A DNA stretch of 48,319 bases from Glaciozyma antarctica PI12. Lineage: Eukaryota > Basidiomycota > Microbotryomycetes > Kriegeriales > Camptobasidiaceae. Below the pieces are notes generated by a model. That model saw only the letters and a program-made list of their open reading frames with translations, ran no database searches and was not told the DNA's origin. This document shows, piece after piece, positions 8,247 to 20,002 of this stretch; the first letter of the stretch is position 1, and every line of letters begins with the position of its first letter. The stretch spans positions 827,680 to 875,998 of the forward strand of contig KZ627148.1 in the NCBI GenBank assembly GCA_002917775.1, in the 5' to 3' direction. The position numbers were made by a program, and so were the translations under genes.

Positions 8247-11200
8247 TTAACGACGAGGACCGGTAGCGCGATCCGATCCCATGAGGAGCTGCTCGAACAG
8301 TCCGACGGCCGACTGCTCCGTCTTCATCTGCGTTCAAGCGACGATGTCAGCTCCGTCTCCGCCGAGCCCGCACGAAAGGAATGCACCTGAAGCATGTAGA
8401 TGATGCCCGTCCTCGCTCCCCGATTACTGAGCTCAATCGCGACTCCCGTCTTGCCGACCCGCTCGACTCCATCCGTCAAAACGATCGTCGACACGAACGT
8501 CTTCTTGTCGCTCTTGTCACTATCGACGACCAGCTGCTTCGTCCCCGACGGCGCGCTGACAAAGAGCTTGAGCTTTGCCGTCCCGAGGCTCTTCCACTGC
8601 GCATGGTTCTGCTGCAAGAACGCCTTGCACCTCATCTGCGCGACGATCGTCGTCACCTCGGGCGCCTTGTCCAGCGGACTCGGCGGAGGACTCTCGTCGC
8701 TCGCGCCATATCGTCCGCCGTACGTGCTCCCAGGCGCAGAGGTCGACCGATCGTCCCCCATCGCGACTGACGGCGCGCGGTAGTGGTTATCGCTGAGCCC
8801 GTCGGCGGAACGCGAGCGGTGGATCGACCCGCCGGGCGTGAGGAGGCTTCCGCTGCCGCGAGGAGGGTACTGTTGGCTGGGGTGGAAGGGAGGGAGAGGG
8901 TAGGCGGAGGAACGGTCGGTGCGGCCTGAGGCGGAGCCGTTCGAGCCGTTTGAGCGGGACGAGTTGGACTTTTGGAGGGGTTGGCTATGAGGGCCTGAGA
9001 AGGAGGGAGTTGGGTAGGCGTGTTGGGAGGAGGAGGATTGAGATCGGGAGGGGAAGTTGGAGTTGACGGGCGAAGGTTGCTGAGCGTACCCGCCGTTCGC
9101 GTAGGCGTAGTTGGCGTTCGATGGCGGCGGAGGGAGGGGGTATTGGCCGTTCGAAGATGACGGAAAAGGAGGGTAGTTGCCGTTCTGAGGAGGGTAGGCG
9201 TTGGTCGGAAAGTGGGCGTTCGAAGGCGAAGGAGGAAACCGTCCAAAGTCGTCGCCCGGCTGCGCGTACGACGCAGGCACCGTCGTCGCCGACAACGACT
9301 GGTGACCCTGGCCGTTAAACATGCTCTGCTTCCTTGGCGGCAGAGGAGCAGGGGGACCAGCCGAAGCTGCTCTCCGCTGCCCGTCGCGCTGCCGATCCCA
9401 CTGCTCCCTCGACGCCGGCGCGTCCTGAGGTCGATCCCACTGCTGCTCCTGCTGGCGCTGCTCGTATCCCTGCTCCCTCGGCGGTCGTCCGTAGCCGATC
9501 CCAAAGTCGGCGGGCGGGTGGTCGAAGCGTGGCGACATGATCTCTGGCGAAGGGCGCGAGCGAGAGTCGGCGGAGAGGGGAGAGAGGGGACCGTTGCGGA
9601 ATAGAGCGCCGCTCGTGTTGATATGGGGGAGGAAAGTAGGGGAGTTGGAGGGTTCGGAGTCGGTGCGAGGGTCGGTTCGTCGAGAGGCGGCTGAGTCGCT
9701 TCGAATGGTGAGGCCTTCTGCAGAGTCGACGTAGATTAGCCTCCCGTTCGCCTTCTACAGCGTTGAAGGGGGAACAAACTCACGGGAGACGCCAAACGCG
9801 ATCGAAACGTCAAACGTCCTGCGCCACTCGAGCGCAGCATCCCTCCCCTCCGTCCTAATCACCAGCTTCTCCTTCCCCATAACCGTCACCTCGACCTCTC
9901 CCTCCCTCCCCTCCCTGGCCTTCAGATGCTTCCCCGCCAGCGGGGGATACAGCAGCCACATATCTGGTCCCTCCCCATTCGATCCGACCATCTGCGCCCG
10001 CTCGTCCGACGTCATGCGCTCGCAGATGAGGAAGAGGTCGGTGAGGAGGAAGATATAGGCGCGGCGAACGACGACTTCTCGTTGGGCGGGGTCGGAGCGG
10101 GGAGTGAAGGAGAGTACGACGTCGGCTGAGCGGCGGAGGGTGCGAACGAAGGGAAGGTTGGGAGGCGCCATTTGAAGCTTGCATTTCTGCGAGAGTGACC
10201 GGTCAGTGTGGTCAGGACAGGGGGGCGGGAAGGACGGACCTTGGGCAGCATGGTGAAGATGTCGAGAGCTCGATCGGTGCAGAGTCGTCGTTCGAGATCC
10301 TCAATCTTGGGCGGACCGCTGCGAAGCTTGCCAGACGTGAAAGAGGTGCCAGTCTGCGACGTAGAGCTATGACTGTGTGCGCCGTAGCTCGTCAGCTTCT
10401 GCCCTCTCCTCCGTCGCGCCCAAGCTACTCACCTCGCACTCGACAAACCGGGTCCCTGACCACTCTCATCGCTCTTCCGATCTTTGACCTCCTCGATTTT
10501 CACCGGCGCATTCTCCTTCACCACGCTCCTCTCCATCGCCTGCTCGCACTTGACCAACAGGGCGTCCAACCGCTCGTTCGCCCCAACGAGCAGCACATGA
10601 TCGCTCCTCCCCTCCTGCGTGCTCTTGAGCAGCTTGGCATACAGCTTCTTGTAGTACTTGAGTCGCACGATCGGCAGCTGGAAGAAGTCGTCCAAGCTCG
10701 GCGTGCGGGCCGAAGGTGGGAGAGGGAAGTCGACGTCGACTGGGAGAGGCGGGAGGGGGAGAGGGAGGGTGCTGGGCCAGGAAAGGGTGGCGAGGATCTC
10801 GTGCAAACGGGGGTTGGATTGGACGGGAGCGAAGTCGTCGAAGGAGGTGAGGAAGGTGGTCGTATAGCGGGTGTAGGCGGGTTCGATGTCGGAGATCCAC
10901 CGCATGAGGAGGTCGCCGAGAGCTTTGGGAGAGGCGGGGGCTGGGCCGATCTCGAGGAGTTGCTGCGAGGCGTATGGGTGGTCAGAACGAGCTCGGCGGG
11001 GGCACGAAGGGGGAGCATACGCTGAGGAGAGACTTGTTGATGCGGTAGACGGCTTCGACGGCGCGGAACATGCTGTCGAGAGCTGCTGGAGGAAGGTTGG
11101 CTCGAGACCATGCTCCTGCGACTCGCTGCAGTACGCCGCCACATCGTCAGCTCCCATTGAGCCCCATTTCAAAGGACACGAACGCACCTTGATGATGGCT

Positions 11201-11583
11201 CCCAAGTCCTCGACATACAGCGTCTCGGTGCGAATGAGGTCTTCAAGCGGGTTGGCCTTCTTCTCCACCTTGTTGCTCCGTATCTGCTCCCCCTCTGAAC
11301 CCTCCGCACTCCCTCTGGGCTCGGACACAGGCGGGCTGGGCAGGCTCCCATTCTTCTCCCTCCCGCTCAACGCACTCTCCGTGCTTGTTGGAAGCGGTAC
11401 GATCGTCCCACTCAATCCATGAGGCGTAAAGGAAGGTCGGGGGCGGTCGGAGGAGAAGTAGGGCGAGGGAGCGACGGGAGGGGGAGGTAGGGGCGGTGAG
11501 AGAGGGGCAAAAGGAAGGGGACGAAGGGCCGACGTGTCGAGGGTGAGCGGCGCCGGCGTTGGTCTGGCGTAGTGGCTCGGCAT
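8247..11583 (-). CDS. Rho guanine-nucleotide exchange factor (DH + PH-like, long disordered tail)
   Basis: The protein starts at the ATG at 11583 (MPSHYARPTPAPL) with a Pro/Ser-rich leader. A Dbl-homology domain begins at ...NPLEDLIRTETLYVEDLGAIIK (exon 1 ends at 11188) and runs through ALDSMFRAVEAVYRINKSLL, GDLLMRWISDIEPAYTRY and the signature SLDDFFQLPIVRLKYYKKLY. After an intron, CTDRALDIFTMLPK joins KCKLQMAPPNLPFVRTLRRS, then a PH-like lipid-binding fold (VVVRRAYIFLLTDLFLICER, LVIRTEGRDAALEWRRTF). A long Ser/Pro/Gln/Tyr-rich segment follows (about 9700-8700). A conserved C-terminal module comes last: QMRCKAFLQQNHAQWKSLG, AKLKLFVSAPSGTKQLVVD, VSTIVLTDGVERVGKTG, then GLFEQLLMGSDRATGPRR and the stop. 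It should activate a Rho/Cdc42-type GTPase in polarity or cytokinesis. The specific GTPase cannot be read from the sequence. Confidence 0.85.
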
Positions 11584-12712
11584 TCCTGTGTCGGGCGACG
11601 AGTGGGTTGGATGAGCGCCGAAGAGGGAAGGCCGAGGGCGCCTTGTCTGCCGCTGGCGCGTTGGAGCTGAGTCGGCTCGAGTTTGGGCGGTAGCTTGACG
11701 AGGGAGGAAAGGGAGAGGAGCCGCGCTGTCACTCTACTTTCTGCTCCTCCAGTGCGTACGCGGCGTGTCGGTGAGAGGAGAGGAGAGGGACGGCGGGCTT
11801 GACTGCTTGGAGCTGACACTTGGATCGGAGGGGACTGCCTTGCGTTGCCTTGCGTTCTCTTCGTGTGGGCGCGGTGGCTGAGACTGGGCGTGGCGGTGGC
11901 GTAGCTGTCGGCTTGAGGTGGGGAAGAGGAAGACGTCGACAGCAGCAAATCTGGCAGGCGTCGCTCCCGGCCGATGTCTCGACTGGCCGGCCTGCGAGCG
12001 CTGTCGACGTCGGCGTCAAAGACTTTGTTTCGCAGCAAATAGAGCGAAGGGAGCTCTGAGGAATACGCGGTTGATCCAGAGCACGATAGCGCGCTCACTC
12101 AGCCTTGAAACGACGGAGCAGGTTGCAGCCGTTGTTGATTCACGAGAGACTGCCTTGCGAACGTGCGAGCTCCTCGACGACCTCGGACAGTGGACGGGCT
12201 ACTCGAGTAACAGCTTCTTATTCCCACCGTAACACCTCCCGCTGCTACCACTCGATACCGACTGATTCCCCTCGCAACTCCGAACGGTCTCCTCCCATCG
12301 ACCCTCGCTCGCGTGTTCCACCCTCGTTCTCGACCGGATCCTCGCTGATAGAGTCGTCGTGTACGACACGAGTTCCACTTCGGTCGCCGGTGCGATTGGG
12401 GGAGAACGACGAGTGAGAGGTTTGACGAGGGAGGGTGCGGAACAGCGGCTCGGGAGGAAGGGAGTAACGGCGTGGGAATAGGCGAGAAGGGGTTTCAAAG
12501 GGATGTACCATCGTAGTAGGTCGTAGGAGAATGGAGTTGAGGAGAGTGTTCGAGGAGAGGCGTTGTTGCTGTGAGGAGCGGGTGGTCCGCCTGATCGACC
12601 GTCGCGATCCTCCCCAGGCAGTTCGTGGTCGTCGCGGGTAGCTCCCGTAGCCTTAACGCATGCACAGCAATCAGCTCCCCAGCCCACAGCACCACCCACC
12701 TCCCTACTCACC
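11584..12712. other. Intergenic region between RhoGEF and CDC26-like gene
   Basis: About 1.1 kb lies between the RhoGEF start and the CDC26-like stop, both on the minus strand. It must contain the RhoGEF promoter and 5' UTR. Open frames on both strands (for example minus 12199-12789) have no recognisable domain. A GTGAGT donor lies directly after the CDC26-like stop, so a spliced extension of that gene into 12.6-12.2 kb cannot be excluded. Confidence 0.4.
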
Positions 12713-12910
12713 TCAAACCCCGACCCTACCTCCCTGACCCTTCTCCTCCTTCTCCCTCCTCTCCCTCCCCTCCTTCTCCAGCAGCGCATCCCGCATCTCC
12801 TTGCCCTTCCCCTTCTCCGCCGCAGCCGCCTTCTTTGAAGCGAGGAGGTCGGCCATCTCTGTCACGTCAGAGGGGCGGAGAGAGATTGCCGTTGGTGGGC
12901 GGCGGAGCAT
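12713..12910 (-). CDS. CDC26: CDC26-like anaphase-promoting-complex subunit
   Basis: A 65-codon single-exon ORF begins at the ATG at 12910. Its N-terminus, MLRRPPTAISLRPSDVTEM, fits the CDC26/APC12 consensus (MLRR-x-PT-x-[IL]-x-L followed by a short acidic helix). In known APC/C structures this segment inserts into the TPR superhelix of the Cdc16/APC6 subunit and stabilises it. The rest is Lys/Glu/Arg-rich and helical (KKAAAAEKGKGKEMRDALLEKEGRERREK). Human CDC26 is 85 residues and yeast Cdc26 is 124, so 65 is short but acceptable. A strong GTGAGT donor just downstream leaves open a second exon if the terminal GGGG run is miscounted. The gene would act in ubiquitin-mediated cell-cycle control. 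Confidence 0.7.
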   Translation of the reverse strand: MLRRPPTAISLRPSDVTEMADLLASKKAAAAEKGKGKEMRDALLEKEGRERREKEEKGQGGRVGV

Positions 12911-13520
12911 GGTGCGGTGCGTGAGTGGGAGATGGGGGGTGGTTACTGAGTTGCTTGAGAGCCAGGGCTGTCGCTTGAAGAGGGCCGAGGAAGTGGTGGA
13001 GGAACAAGGAGCGAACGAGAACGTTGCGGCTTCATCGAAGGGCCTCTCTCGCTCTTGCCACGCCGTACTTCGACTGGACTCTCCTCCTTCGCCTATTACA
13101 GGCCACTCAGCAGCAGGTGAGTCAAGCCGCATGCAGTGCCGGTCCTCAGTCCTTTGGAGGGACACACAAGAGCTCAACGCCGGGGGTGCGTGTCACTGTC
13201 GCTCGGGGATGAGTGGGGTGCCGCCTGGACTGCCTACGAGCTCTCAGTGCCTCTGAGTGGATTGTAGGAGGAAGCTCTTGTTCCACTGGGATCGACGCTG
13301 CGGGAGCCGTGGAGCTGGCTGTGCTGCTGGATCTGAGGCGAGCTCAGGTGGCCCTCCTCAGGACCTCAGAGGTCTGCTCCAGAGCCCGCGCTTACTGGGA
13401 AAGTGGAACGAAGTGATACGGAGCGTCTGAGCTAACTTCGTTGCAACAGCTCCTCACACAGCACCAACCGGACACCGACCCCATCTCCCTTTCGACACGC
13501 ACCTCCCCTCCGCACGCAAC
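12911..13520. other. Divergent promoter region between CDC26-like and Derlin
   Basis: This 610-base region lies between two divergent starts. Near 13410-13450 a CTGAGCTAAC branch-like sequence and a TTGCAACAG acceptor precede CTCCTCACACAGCACC, so the Derlin transcript may have a spliced 5' UTR. The middle (about 12950-13390) holds short open pieces without recognisable domains. Confidence 0.4.
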
Positions 13521-14620
13521 ATGGACGAGATCCGCAAGATCCCTCCCGTAACGCGCTCCATCATCGGCGGCGTCCTCCTCGTCACCATCCCCATTCTCCT
13601 CCACCTCACCTCCGCCTACCCCATCGTCTTTGTCCCTCGCCGAATCACCACCAACTTCGAGCTCTGGAGGATCGTCACACCGTTCCTGTACGGAGGAGGA
13701 GGGATCGCTTTCCTGTTTGATGTGTTTCTGATCTTTCGGAATTCGAGCGATCTCGAGGAGCGGCACTTTGGTGGGAGAACAGCAGAGTATGGTGCGTTGC
13801 GTTGCGGTCGCGAACTCGCAGGAGACGCTAACAGTGACTCCTGCAGCATGGGCGTTGTTCATCTTCTGCACTGGAATTATCGTACGTTTCTTGCTGTCTT
13901 CAACGAATCGTTGAGCTGAGCGAGCTGCTCTTCGCAGGCCACGAATATCCCTCTCGGCTCTCCCATCTTCTTCCGCGCCTTTCTTGTCGGGCTCACCCAT
14001 CTCGTACGTCGTCGCGTGTCGAATTCGGATCTTACTGACCTACGCGTGCAGTGGGCTCAAACGAACCCGACCTCCAAGTGCGTCCTCCGCCCCCGCGCCC
14101 GAACGCAGCTAATCCATAAAGCAGAGTCTCCCTCTTCGGACTCATCAACATGTCCGCTCCCTACTTCCCCTTCGCACTAGTCGCCATCGACCTCCTCACG
14201 AAAGGTCCTCCCTCGGCGATCCAGTCCTTCACCGGCATCGCCAGTGCGCACCTCTACTACTTCCTCTCCGTCGTACGTCCCCCTTCTCTCCCCCTCATCC
14301 CTACTTACACCTCCTCTCAGATCTACCCCAGCCAGAACAACGGTCGTCCACTCCCCTTCTTTGCCCCTCCAGCTTTCCTCATCAACCTCCTCGGCAACGG
14401 TACCCCTCCTCCCGGCACCGCTGCCGCCGGTGGCGCCCGACCCGGTGGCTGGGCCTTCCGAGGTGGGAATACGCTCGGAGGGAGACCTGGTGCGGCGGGA
14501 GGGATTCGGGGAGCGGCGCCTGAGGCGATGGCGGGTGGAGGGGAGGGAGGGACGGCGAGGGAGGCGAGAGCTGGAGGGACTTATAGGTGGGGGAGTGGGC
14601 AGCGACTTGGGGAGGAGTAG
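13521..14620 (+). CDS. Derlin (DER1-family rhomboid pseudoprotease)
   Basis: The start is MDEIRKIPPVTRSIIGG at 13521. Six exons join in frame through introns at about 13798-13850, 13886-13937, 14004-14051, 14080-14125 and 14273-14321. Hydrophobic segments correspond to a multi-pass ER membrane protein. Conserved Derlin features are TTNFELWRIVTPFLYGGGG, FLFDVFLIFRNSSDLEERHFGGRTAEY, AWALFIFCTGIIAT, PIFFRAFLVGLTHLWAQ and KVSLFGLINMSAPYFPFAL. The tail from about 14340 is Gly/Ala/Arg-rich and ends RWGSGQRLGEE. Derlins act with Hrd1-type ligases and Cdc48 to move misfolded proteins out of the ER (ERAD) and lack the rhomboid catalytic Ser/His pair. The reading frame looks intact. Confidence 0.9.
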
Positions 14621-14988
14621 GGAACGAGCAAGTGCGTTCCGTGGGAGGTTCCTCGCGACCGGTCTGCTCGTCGAGTTTGCTCGGGATTCTCGCTCTTCGT
14701 ACCCTCTTTGCGCATTACACTCATCCGAGCAGCCCAGCTTCGCACCTCGAGGCTTCAGGGAACACCTCCCCCTCCTCCATCGCATGATTCTCCAGCAAAT
14801 GGCTAGCCTACACGACGCAGTCAGCTCGCGGATTAGGTGGTTCTTGAGCAAGGAAGACGGAGGGGAAGAGGGAGAGGATCGAGGACGACGCGGCGGCGCG
14901 CTTCCTTCGACCTCCTTGCCATTTATTCCTTGCCTAACTACGCCGAGTACAGCATTCCAGAAAACACTATCAAACAACCGCGACCCCC
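14621..14988. other. Convergent intergenic region
   Basis: About 370 bases hold the 3' flanks of Derlin (plus) and the Lys/Glu-rich nuclear protein (minus). I see no gene. Confidence 0.4.
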
Positions 14989-17900
14989 TCATCCCCAAAT
15001 CCCGACCTTCTTCTGACGAATCTCGCCCTCCTCCTCCTCACCCTCACCCTCGTCATCGTCGTCTCCCTTCCCCGTCCACGTCATCGGCTGCGAAGCCTGC
15101 GACAACTGCGACCTCCCATTCGTACTCTCATTCCTCGCCGAGCGGCGGGGCGAGCCTTCTCCAGGCGAAGGAAGGTCGGGCAGCGCCGACAGACCGCGCA
15201 TGCTCGACGCGCGTCCTCCTCGCGAAGGTCCTGGGCTGGCGGGAGGAAGTTGAGAAGAGAGGGGGGCGGAGGAGAGTCGAGTCGAGCGGGTTTGAGAAGG
15301 GGTTTGGCGACTAGCGGCGGAGGGCTTGGAAGGCGTTGCCGCGAGTCGAGCGGGTTGACGACGCGCGACGCTGGGACCGTGCTCTCGCGCGTCGAGAGCT
15401 CGCTGGTTGGCGGCGGCGAGCTTCGATTCGATGTCCACTTCGACGCCGTTCGTCTTGCTCGGTGCGGGTGAAGGCGAGCGACTCGTGCTTTGGGCGGAGG
15501 AGGACCGCGTGACGCGGGAGGGAGTAGGAGGGAGGGCAGCGATGACGGGGACGACGGGAGGAAGGGGAACAGCGTGGACATTGAGCTGGAGGGAAAACGG
15601 TCAGCGAGTTCCTAACGGAGAGCTGCGAGGAGGGAAGACGCACGCTGGGAGCTTTGGCAACCGCAGCCTCTAGCTCGGGGAGAAGCGCCGCCGTATCCAA
15701 GACGGGTGATGCCTTTCGGGAGAACACGAGTTAGCGAAGCTCAGCTCGACACGCAGCGAAAGACGAACCTCAACTTGCTGAGGTGCGCTCTTTGCGGGAG
15801 GCGAAGCAGACCTGGAAGGGGCAGCCGGTCCTGGAGAGAAGAAAGTTAGCATCGGCGACACCCGTACAGAAAGAGAAACGGACCTGGAGACGAGACGACC
15901 TTCCTCGGCGACGCAGCGAACGAAACCGCCTTCGGCGTGGGCTGAGATAGCGACTCCATCGGCGTCTCTGGAAAGAAGAGCTCTTTCTCCTTTACAAGCG
16001 GGACGAACTGGCTCTCCTCCGGCAGCGGGACCTCCTCGTCTCCCGAAGAGTCTCCCTGCGTCGACCCGAGATCGAAAGTTCCCATCGGTCCAGCATCGCT
16101 CGCGGGGTAGTCTGCGATCGCTGAGAGGCCGTTGACAGCGGCTTGTTGACTCGTTAGAGGAGACGAGGGTGCGAGTTTGGCGGGGGACGACATGGGAGCT
16201 GGTCCGGCGGCTTCGAGGACGGGAGAGGATGGCGCGGGGTGAGGAATGCCGTTGGAGGTGGAGGCGACGGGGAGAGGGTCGACGTCCATCGCGTCGCCGT
16301 TGGAGAGAGGTGCGTCGAGTTCCGGAGTGGGCGAGGAGGGAGGGAGGGGAACCAAATGCGCTTCGATGCGCTCAGGCGCAGCGGCAGGGACGTCCCCGTC
16401 GCTCGCGTCGTCCTCCGGCGTCACCTCCCTCGCCGCGAGCTTGCGCATTTCCCTCGCTGGCGTCGTCTCGCGCGACTCGGTAGCAACGGAGCTGAATCGA
16501 CTTGAGTGCGACGACGCGCCGTCCGCCTCCTCCTTGTCCTCCGCCAGGATGAACGCGCTGAGCGGCACGCCCTGCGGCAGCGACTGCGAGAGGAGCTGGT
16601 CGAAGTCCTCGTCGACCTCGACCGCCTGCGAAACGACCTTCGCAGGGCTAGCGAAGAGCGAGGCGCGAGACTTGGGCGCCTTGCCGAACGCTTCAGCTGC
16701 GAGAGCTCCGATCGAAGGCCGGGAGCGCTTCGCAACGACTGGTCGATCCTCCTCGTCCGAGTCGGTATCGTCCGAATCCGAATCGTCCGACGAGCTCGAA
16801 TCGGAGTCGCTGTCTGCTCCGCCGATAGTCTGGAGGCGAGGTTGAGCGGGCGTAGGGAACTGTGAGGCGGGGATGGGGCCGACGAGGTCGGGAGAGAGGG
16901 CGGGGGTGAGGGCGTTCTTGAGAGGGCTGGGCTGAGGTTGAGAGTGGGAGGGAACGTCTTGGCGAGTGGGAGTCGACTGGCGACTGCCCGTCGGGGAAGA
17001 CTTCTGCTGCTGCTGCTCGCCTTCCGAATCGTCCTCCTCGCGCTGAGGCGGCTCGTCGCCCGAGTCGGATCCGACCTGGGACGAGTTGACGAGAGGCGAA
17101 GGGCGGTAAGGCGTCGCGTGCTTGGAGACGTGCTGAGAGAGGGAGAGGGCGACTTCGTCTGGATCATCGTCCGAGGAGGCGATCGACTGCTCCCTCGACA
17201 TGAGTCTCTGGCGCGCTGGTAGAAGCTGCGACGGCGTCGTCTCGAGCTGGTCCTCCTCCTCCTCCCCATCGTCCTCGATATCGCCCGCCTCGCTCGCGCT
17301 GATCTTGGCCTTCTCCTCGGCGTTGGTCTCCTCGATCTCGCTATCCTTGTTAACCTCCTCGTCGACGAGAGTCTGTCCAGCAGGAAGCTCGGCGACAGCC
17401 TGCTCCTCCTCGAGTTCGACGCTCGGCTCCTTGACCGACTCGACCTCTTCCTCGAGCGTCTCCGGCTCCGACACTTCTCCTCCTACGACCTTGGCATCCG
17501 CCATCTCGACATCCTCCTCGACAGGCGGCGCAGAGGCCTCAGCGACAATAGGGAGAGCTGGAGAAGCGACGGGGGCGGGAGAGGCGAGGACGGGGGAGAG
17601 GGATGGCGCGCCTGAAGCGAGCGACGGCGACGCCGATTCGTCCTGAGATCCTTGCGCGCGAATCTCCTTCTCGCGCTGCGAGGGTCGACGACGGGGCTTG
17701 GCGCGAAGGACGGGCGTGCTGAATTCCGCGATGGCGCTTCCGCTTGTCGAGGGTGCTTCGTCTTCGGATTCGACGGCCTTGCGCTTCTTCTCCTCGACGA
17801 CGACGGCGGGTGCGGCTTCCTGGACGGCAACCTCCTCGATGGCGGGTTCCTCTACGACGGGCTCCTCGATGGCGCCTTCCTCGACGGCAGAAGCGGCCTC

Positions 17901-19167
17901 CTTCTTCGCCTTCCTCTTCTTCTCCTTCTTCACCCTCTTCGCCGCTCGCTTCCTCTCCTCCTCCTCCTCCGCCCCCAACTCCGACTTCTCCTCAACCTCA
18001 ACCAACAACCCCTGCTCCACGAGCGCCTTCCACGCCGCCGGGAACCTCTTGGCCCATTTCGCAAACTTGGGATCCTCCTCAGCAAGCCTGCGCGCCCTCT
18101 TCGGCAACGGCGCGATAGGCCTCTCGACCTCGCTCTCGAGCTCGTCGATCTCCTCCTCCTCTATCGCCACTGGTGCGGGTGCAGGCGCAGGCGCAGCGCC
18201 GGGGTTCGCGGCGCGGAGGTCGCGAAGGATGTTGGGGACGACTCGGTCGAGAATGCGTTGGCGCTCGGCGGCGACGTCGATAGAGGGAACGATGGGAGTG
18301 GGGACGACTTTGGCAGCCTTCGTCTTCCGCGTGCGAGTCGATTTGAGCTTTGCAGGAGATGCGGGAGAGGGAGAGGGAATGGCGACGGGCGAGGGTTCCT
18401 TCGGCTCGTGCTTCCTCTTCTTCTCCTTCTGAGGAGAGTCGATGGGGGCAGTCGAAGGTGCAGGAAGAGGGGCTGGGACTGAAGGGGAGGAAGAGGCGGC
18501 CTTCTTGTCGCGCTTTCGCTTCTTGGGCTTGGGCGAGTCGACGACGGCGGGGGAGGGAGGCGGGAGCTTCGACGTCGAGGCGATGGGAGCAGGTTCGTCC
18601 TCCTCGACGCGCTTGCGCTTCTTCTTGCTGGCGGTCGCAGGAGGCGGCGATGCCTGCGCACGAAAGCTCAGCTCTCGTCCCAACAAGCGCGCAGCTCGAA
18701 AATCTCACCTCGTCGCTCGTATCCATGGCCGATCCCTTCGCCAGCTTCTTCGCCTTCGCCTCGGCCTTAACGCGCTTCTTCTCCGCCTTGCGTTCCGTCC
18801 TCCTCGCGAGCTTCTCGGCGTCGGCAGTGGACTCCTCCTCAACGACGGGCGGCGCGACCTCCTTCGCCTTGCCCTTGCCCTTCTTGTCCTTCTTCTCCTT
18901 CGGGACGAACTCCTCGCTCTCCTTCTTCTTCTCCTTCCTCTTCTTCTCCTTCTTCTCCACCTCCGCCGGCGCCTCCTTCTCCACCGGCAGCTCCACCTCG
19001 ACGACCTTAGCCTTGGCCTTCTTCGCCTTGGACTTCTTCGGCGCAGCAGCAGCGACGGCGGGAGCGACTACAGGCGCGTTCCCTCTTTCCTCCGTCTTGT
19101 GCTTCTCCCGGATCGCGTCTCCGGCTTTCTTGAGGATCGCAGCCCAGTCGGGCGTGATTCCGGACAT
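14989..19167 (-). CDS. Large low-complexity Lys/Glu/Ser-rich nuclear protein, function unknown
   Basis: The start is MSGITPDWAAILKKAGDAI at the ATG at 19167. Five exons are seen: first to about 18712; the large exon to about 15885; then three short 3' exons with introns near 15829-15884, 15713-15768 and 15588-15645. The end is at 14989 (...RQKKVGIWG). The first exon is packed with KKEKKRKEKK-type basic runs. Exon 2 has repeated KKKRKR and KPKKRKRDKK motifs that look like nuclear/nucleolar localisation signals, a short folded-looking piece (DPKFAKWAKRFPAAWKALVEQGLL, about 18070-18000), then long acidic and Ser/Pro tracts including DSDSDSSSSDDSDSDD. The architecture recalls Nopp140-like or chromatin scaffold proteins. 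I cannot place it in a family, and length and composition alone do not give a function. Its CT-rich complement produces large false ORFs on the plus strand. Confidence 0.7.
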
Positions 19168-20002
19168 TGGTTCGACGCGCTTTGAAAGGTCGCGAAGGAG
19201 GGTTGAGGAAGGGCGGGGAAACACTTTGGATGCTGGCTGGGGAGGGATAAAGGTGTAACGCGTTGTTGGGGTGGGCTGGAAAGAGGTCGCGTCGGCTGGT
19301 CGATGAGCTGAGTGGAGCTGAGAGGGATCGACGCGATAGATTTGCGGCCAAGGAAAGATGTGAGCTGGCTGTGCACTGTGGGACCAGAAAGAGTTAGCAA
19401 ACTGGTTCGTGAACTGCTGAGGGTTGAGGAGGAGAGGACGCGAGCTGAGGAGCTCTGTGATGGCAGAGGAAGGAGCAGGCGCGCCAGGTGTAGGAGTTAC
19501 CCGGACAGCAGAGCAGCCTCGTACCCTCTTCTAGCAGGCCATCAGCTGTCTCCGGCGCTGCGATCCTCCCCTCAACAGGCTGTGACCGAGCCGCGATGGA
19601 AGCTCACCCACCTGGCGGTTGTGCTACCTGTTCAAGAGCTGCGACTGGAGTCGTCCGAGCGGAGGGGCTGTCGGTGGTCGTCCTGTTGTGGCCTGGATGC
19701 TACGGCGCCGCTGGAGGAGAGTCGGCGACGGAGGGAGAAGGTCACGAAGAAAGAGAGCTGATGTTTTTCGCGCCCGCAAAACTCGGCGCGCTGAGCTCGG
19801 CGGGTTGACTTCGTACCGTCCGCTGTGACTCCTGCGAAGACTGGACTGCTCGTTCTGCTCTCCTTGATACTGCTCCATTCATCCCGTTCGTGCCTAAACC
19901 GAGCAGCTAGCGGGCTGGTGCTGACCTCGTCCTCGCGTCGTCCAGCTGGCTCAACCTCCGACTCCCCGCACTGCCTCCTCGCCAAACGACTCTGCCGCCT
20001 CG
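19168..20002. other. Divergent intergenic region with unassigned plus-strand pieces
   Basis: About 835 bases lie between divergent starts. Short plus-strand open stretches near 19400-19480 (Arg/Glu-rich) and 19596-19808 have no domain I recognise. They may be promoter and 5' UTR or degraded coding DNA. Confidence 0.35.

Noticed and set aside
10195-11025. Plus-strand ORF of 276 codons over the RhoGEF
   Set aside because: It is antisense to the DH domain, has low complexity, and has no matching splice pattern.
12199-12789. Minus-strand ORF overlapping the end of the CDC26-like gene
   Set aside because: There is no domain and the start lies inside the CDC26-like reading frame. It is kept only as a possible spliced extension.
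17652-18482. Long plus-strand ORFs opposite the Lys/Glu-rich nuclear gene
   Set aside because: They are complements of AAG/GAG-rich codons and give Leu/Arg/Ser-rich nonsense. The minus-strand frame has nuclear signals and clean splice sites.
19168-19224. Upstream start of the nuclear protein at 19224
   Set aside because: The codon is GTG. The ATG at 19167 is the natural start.
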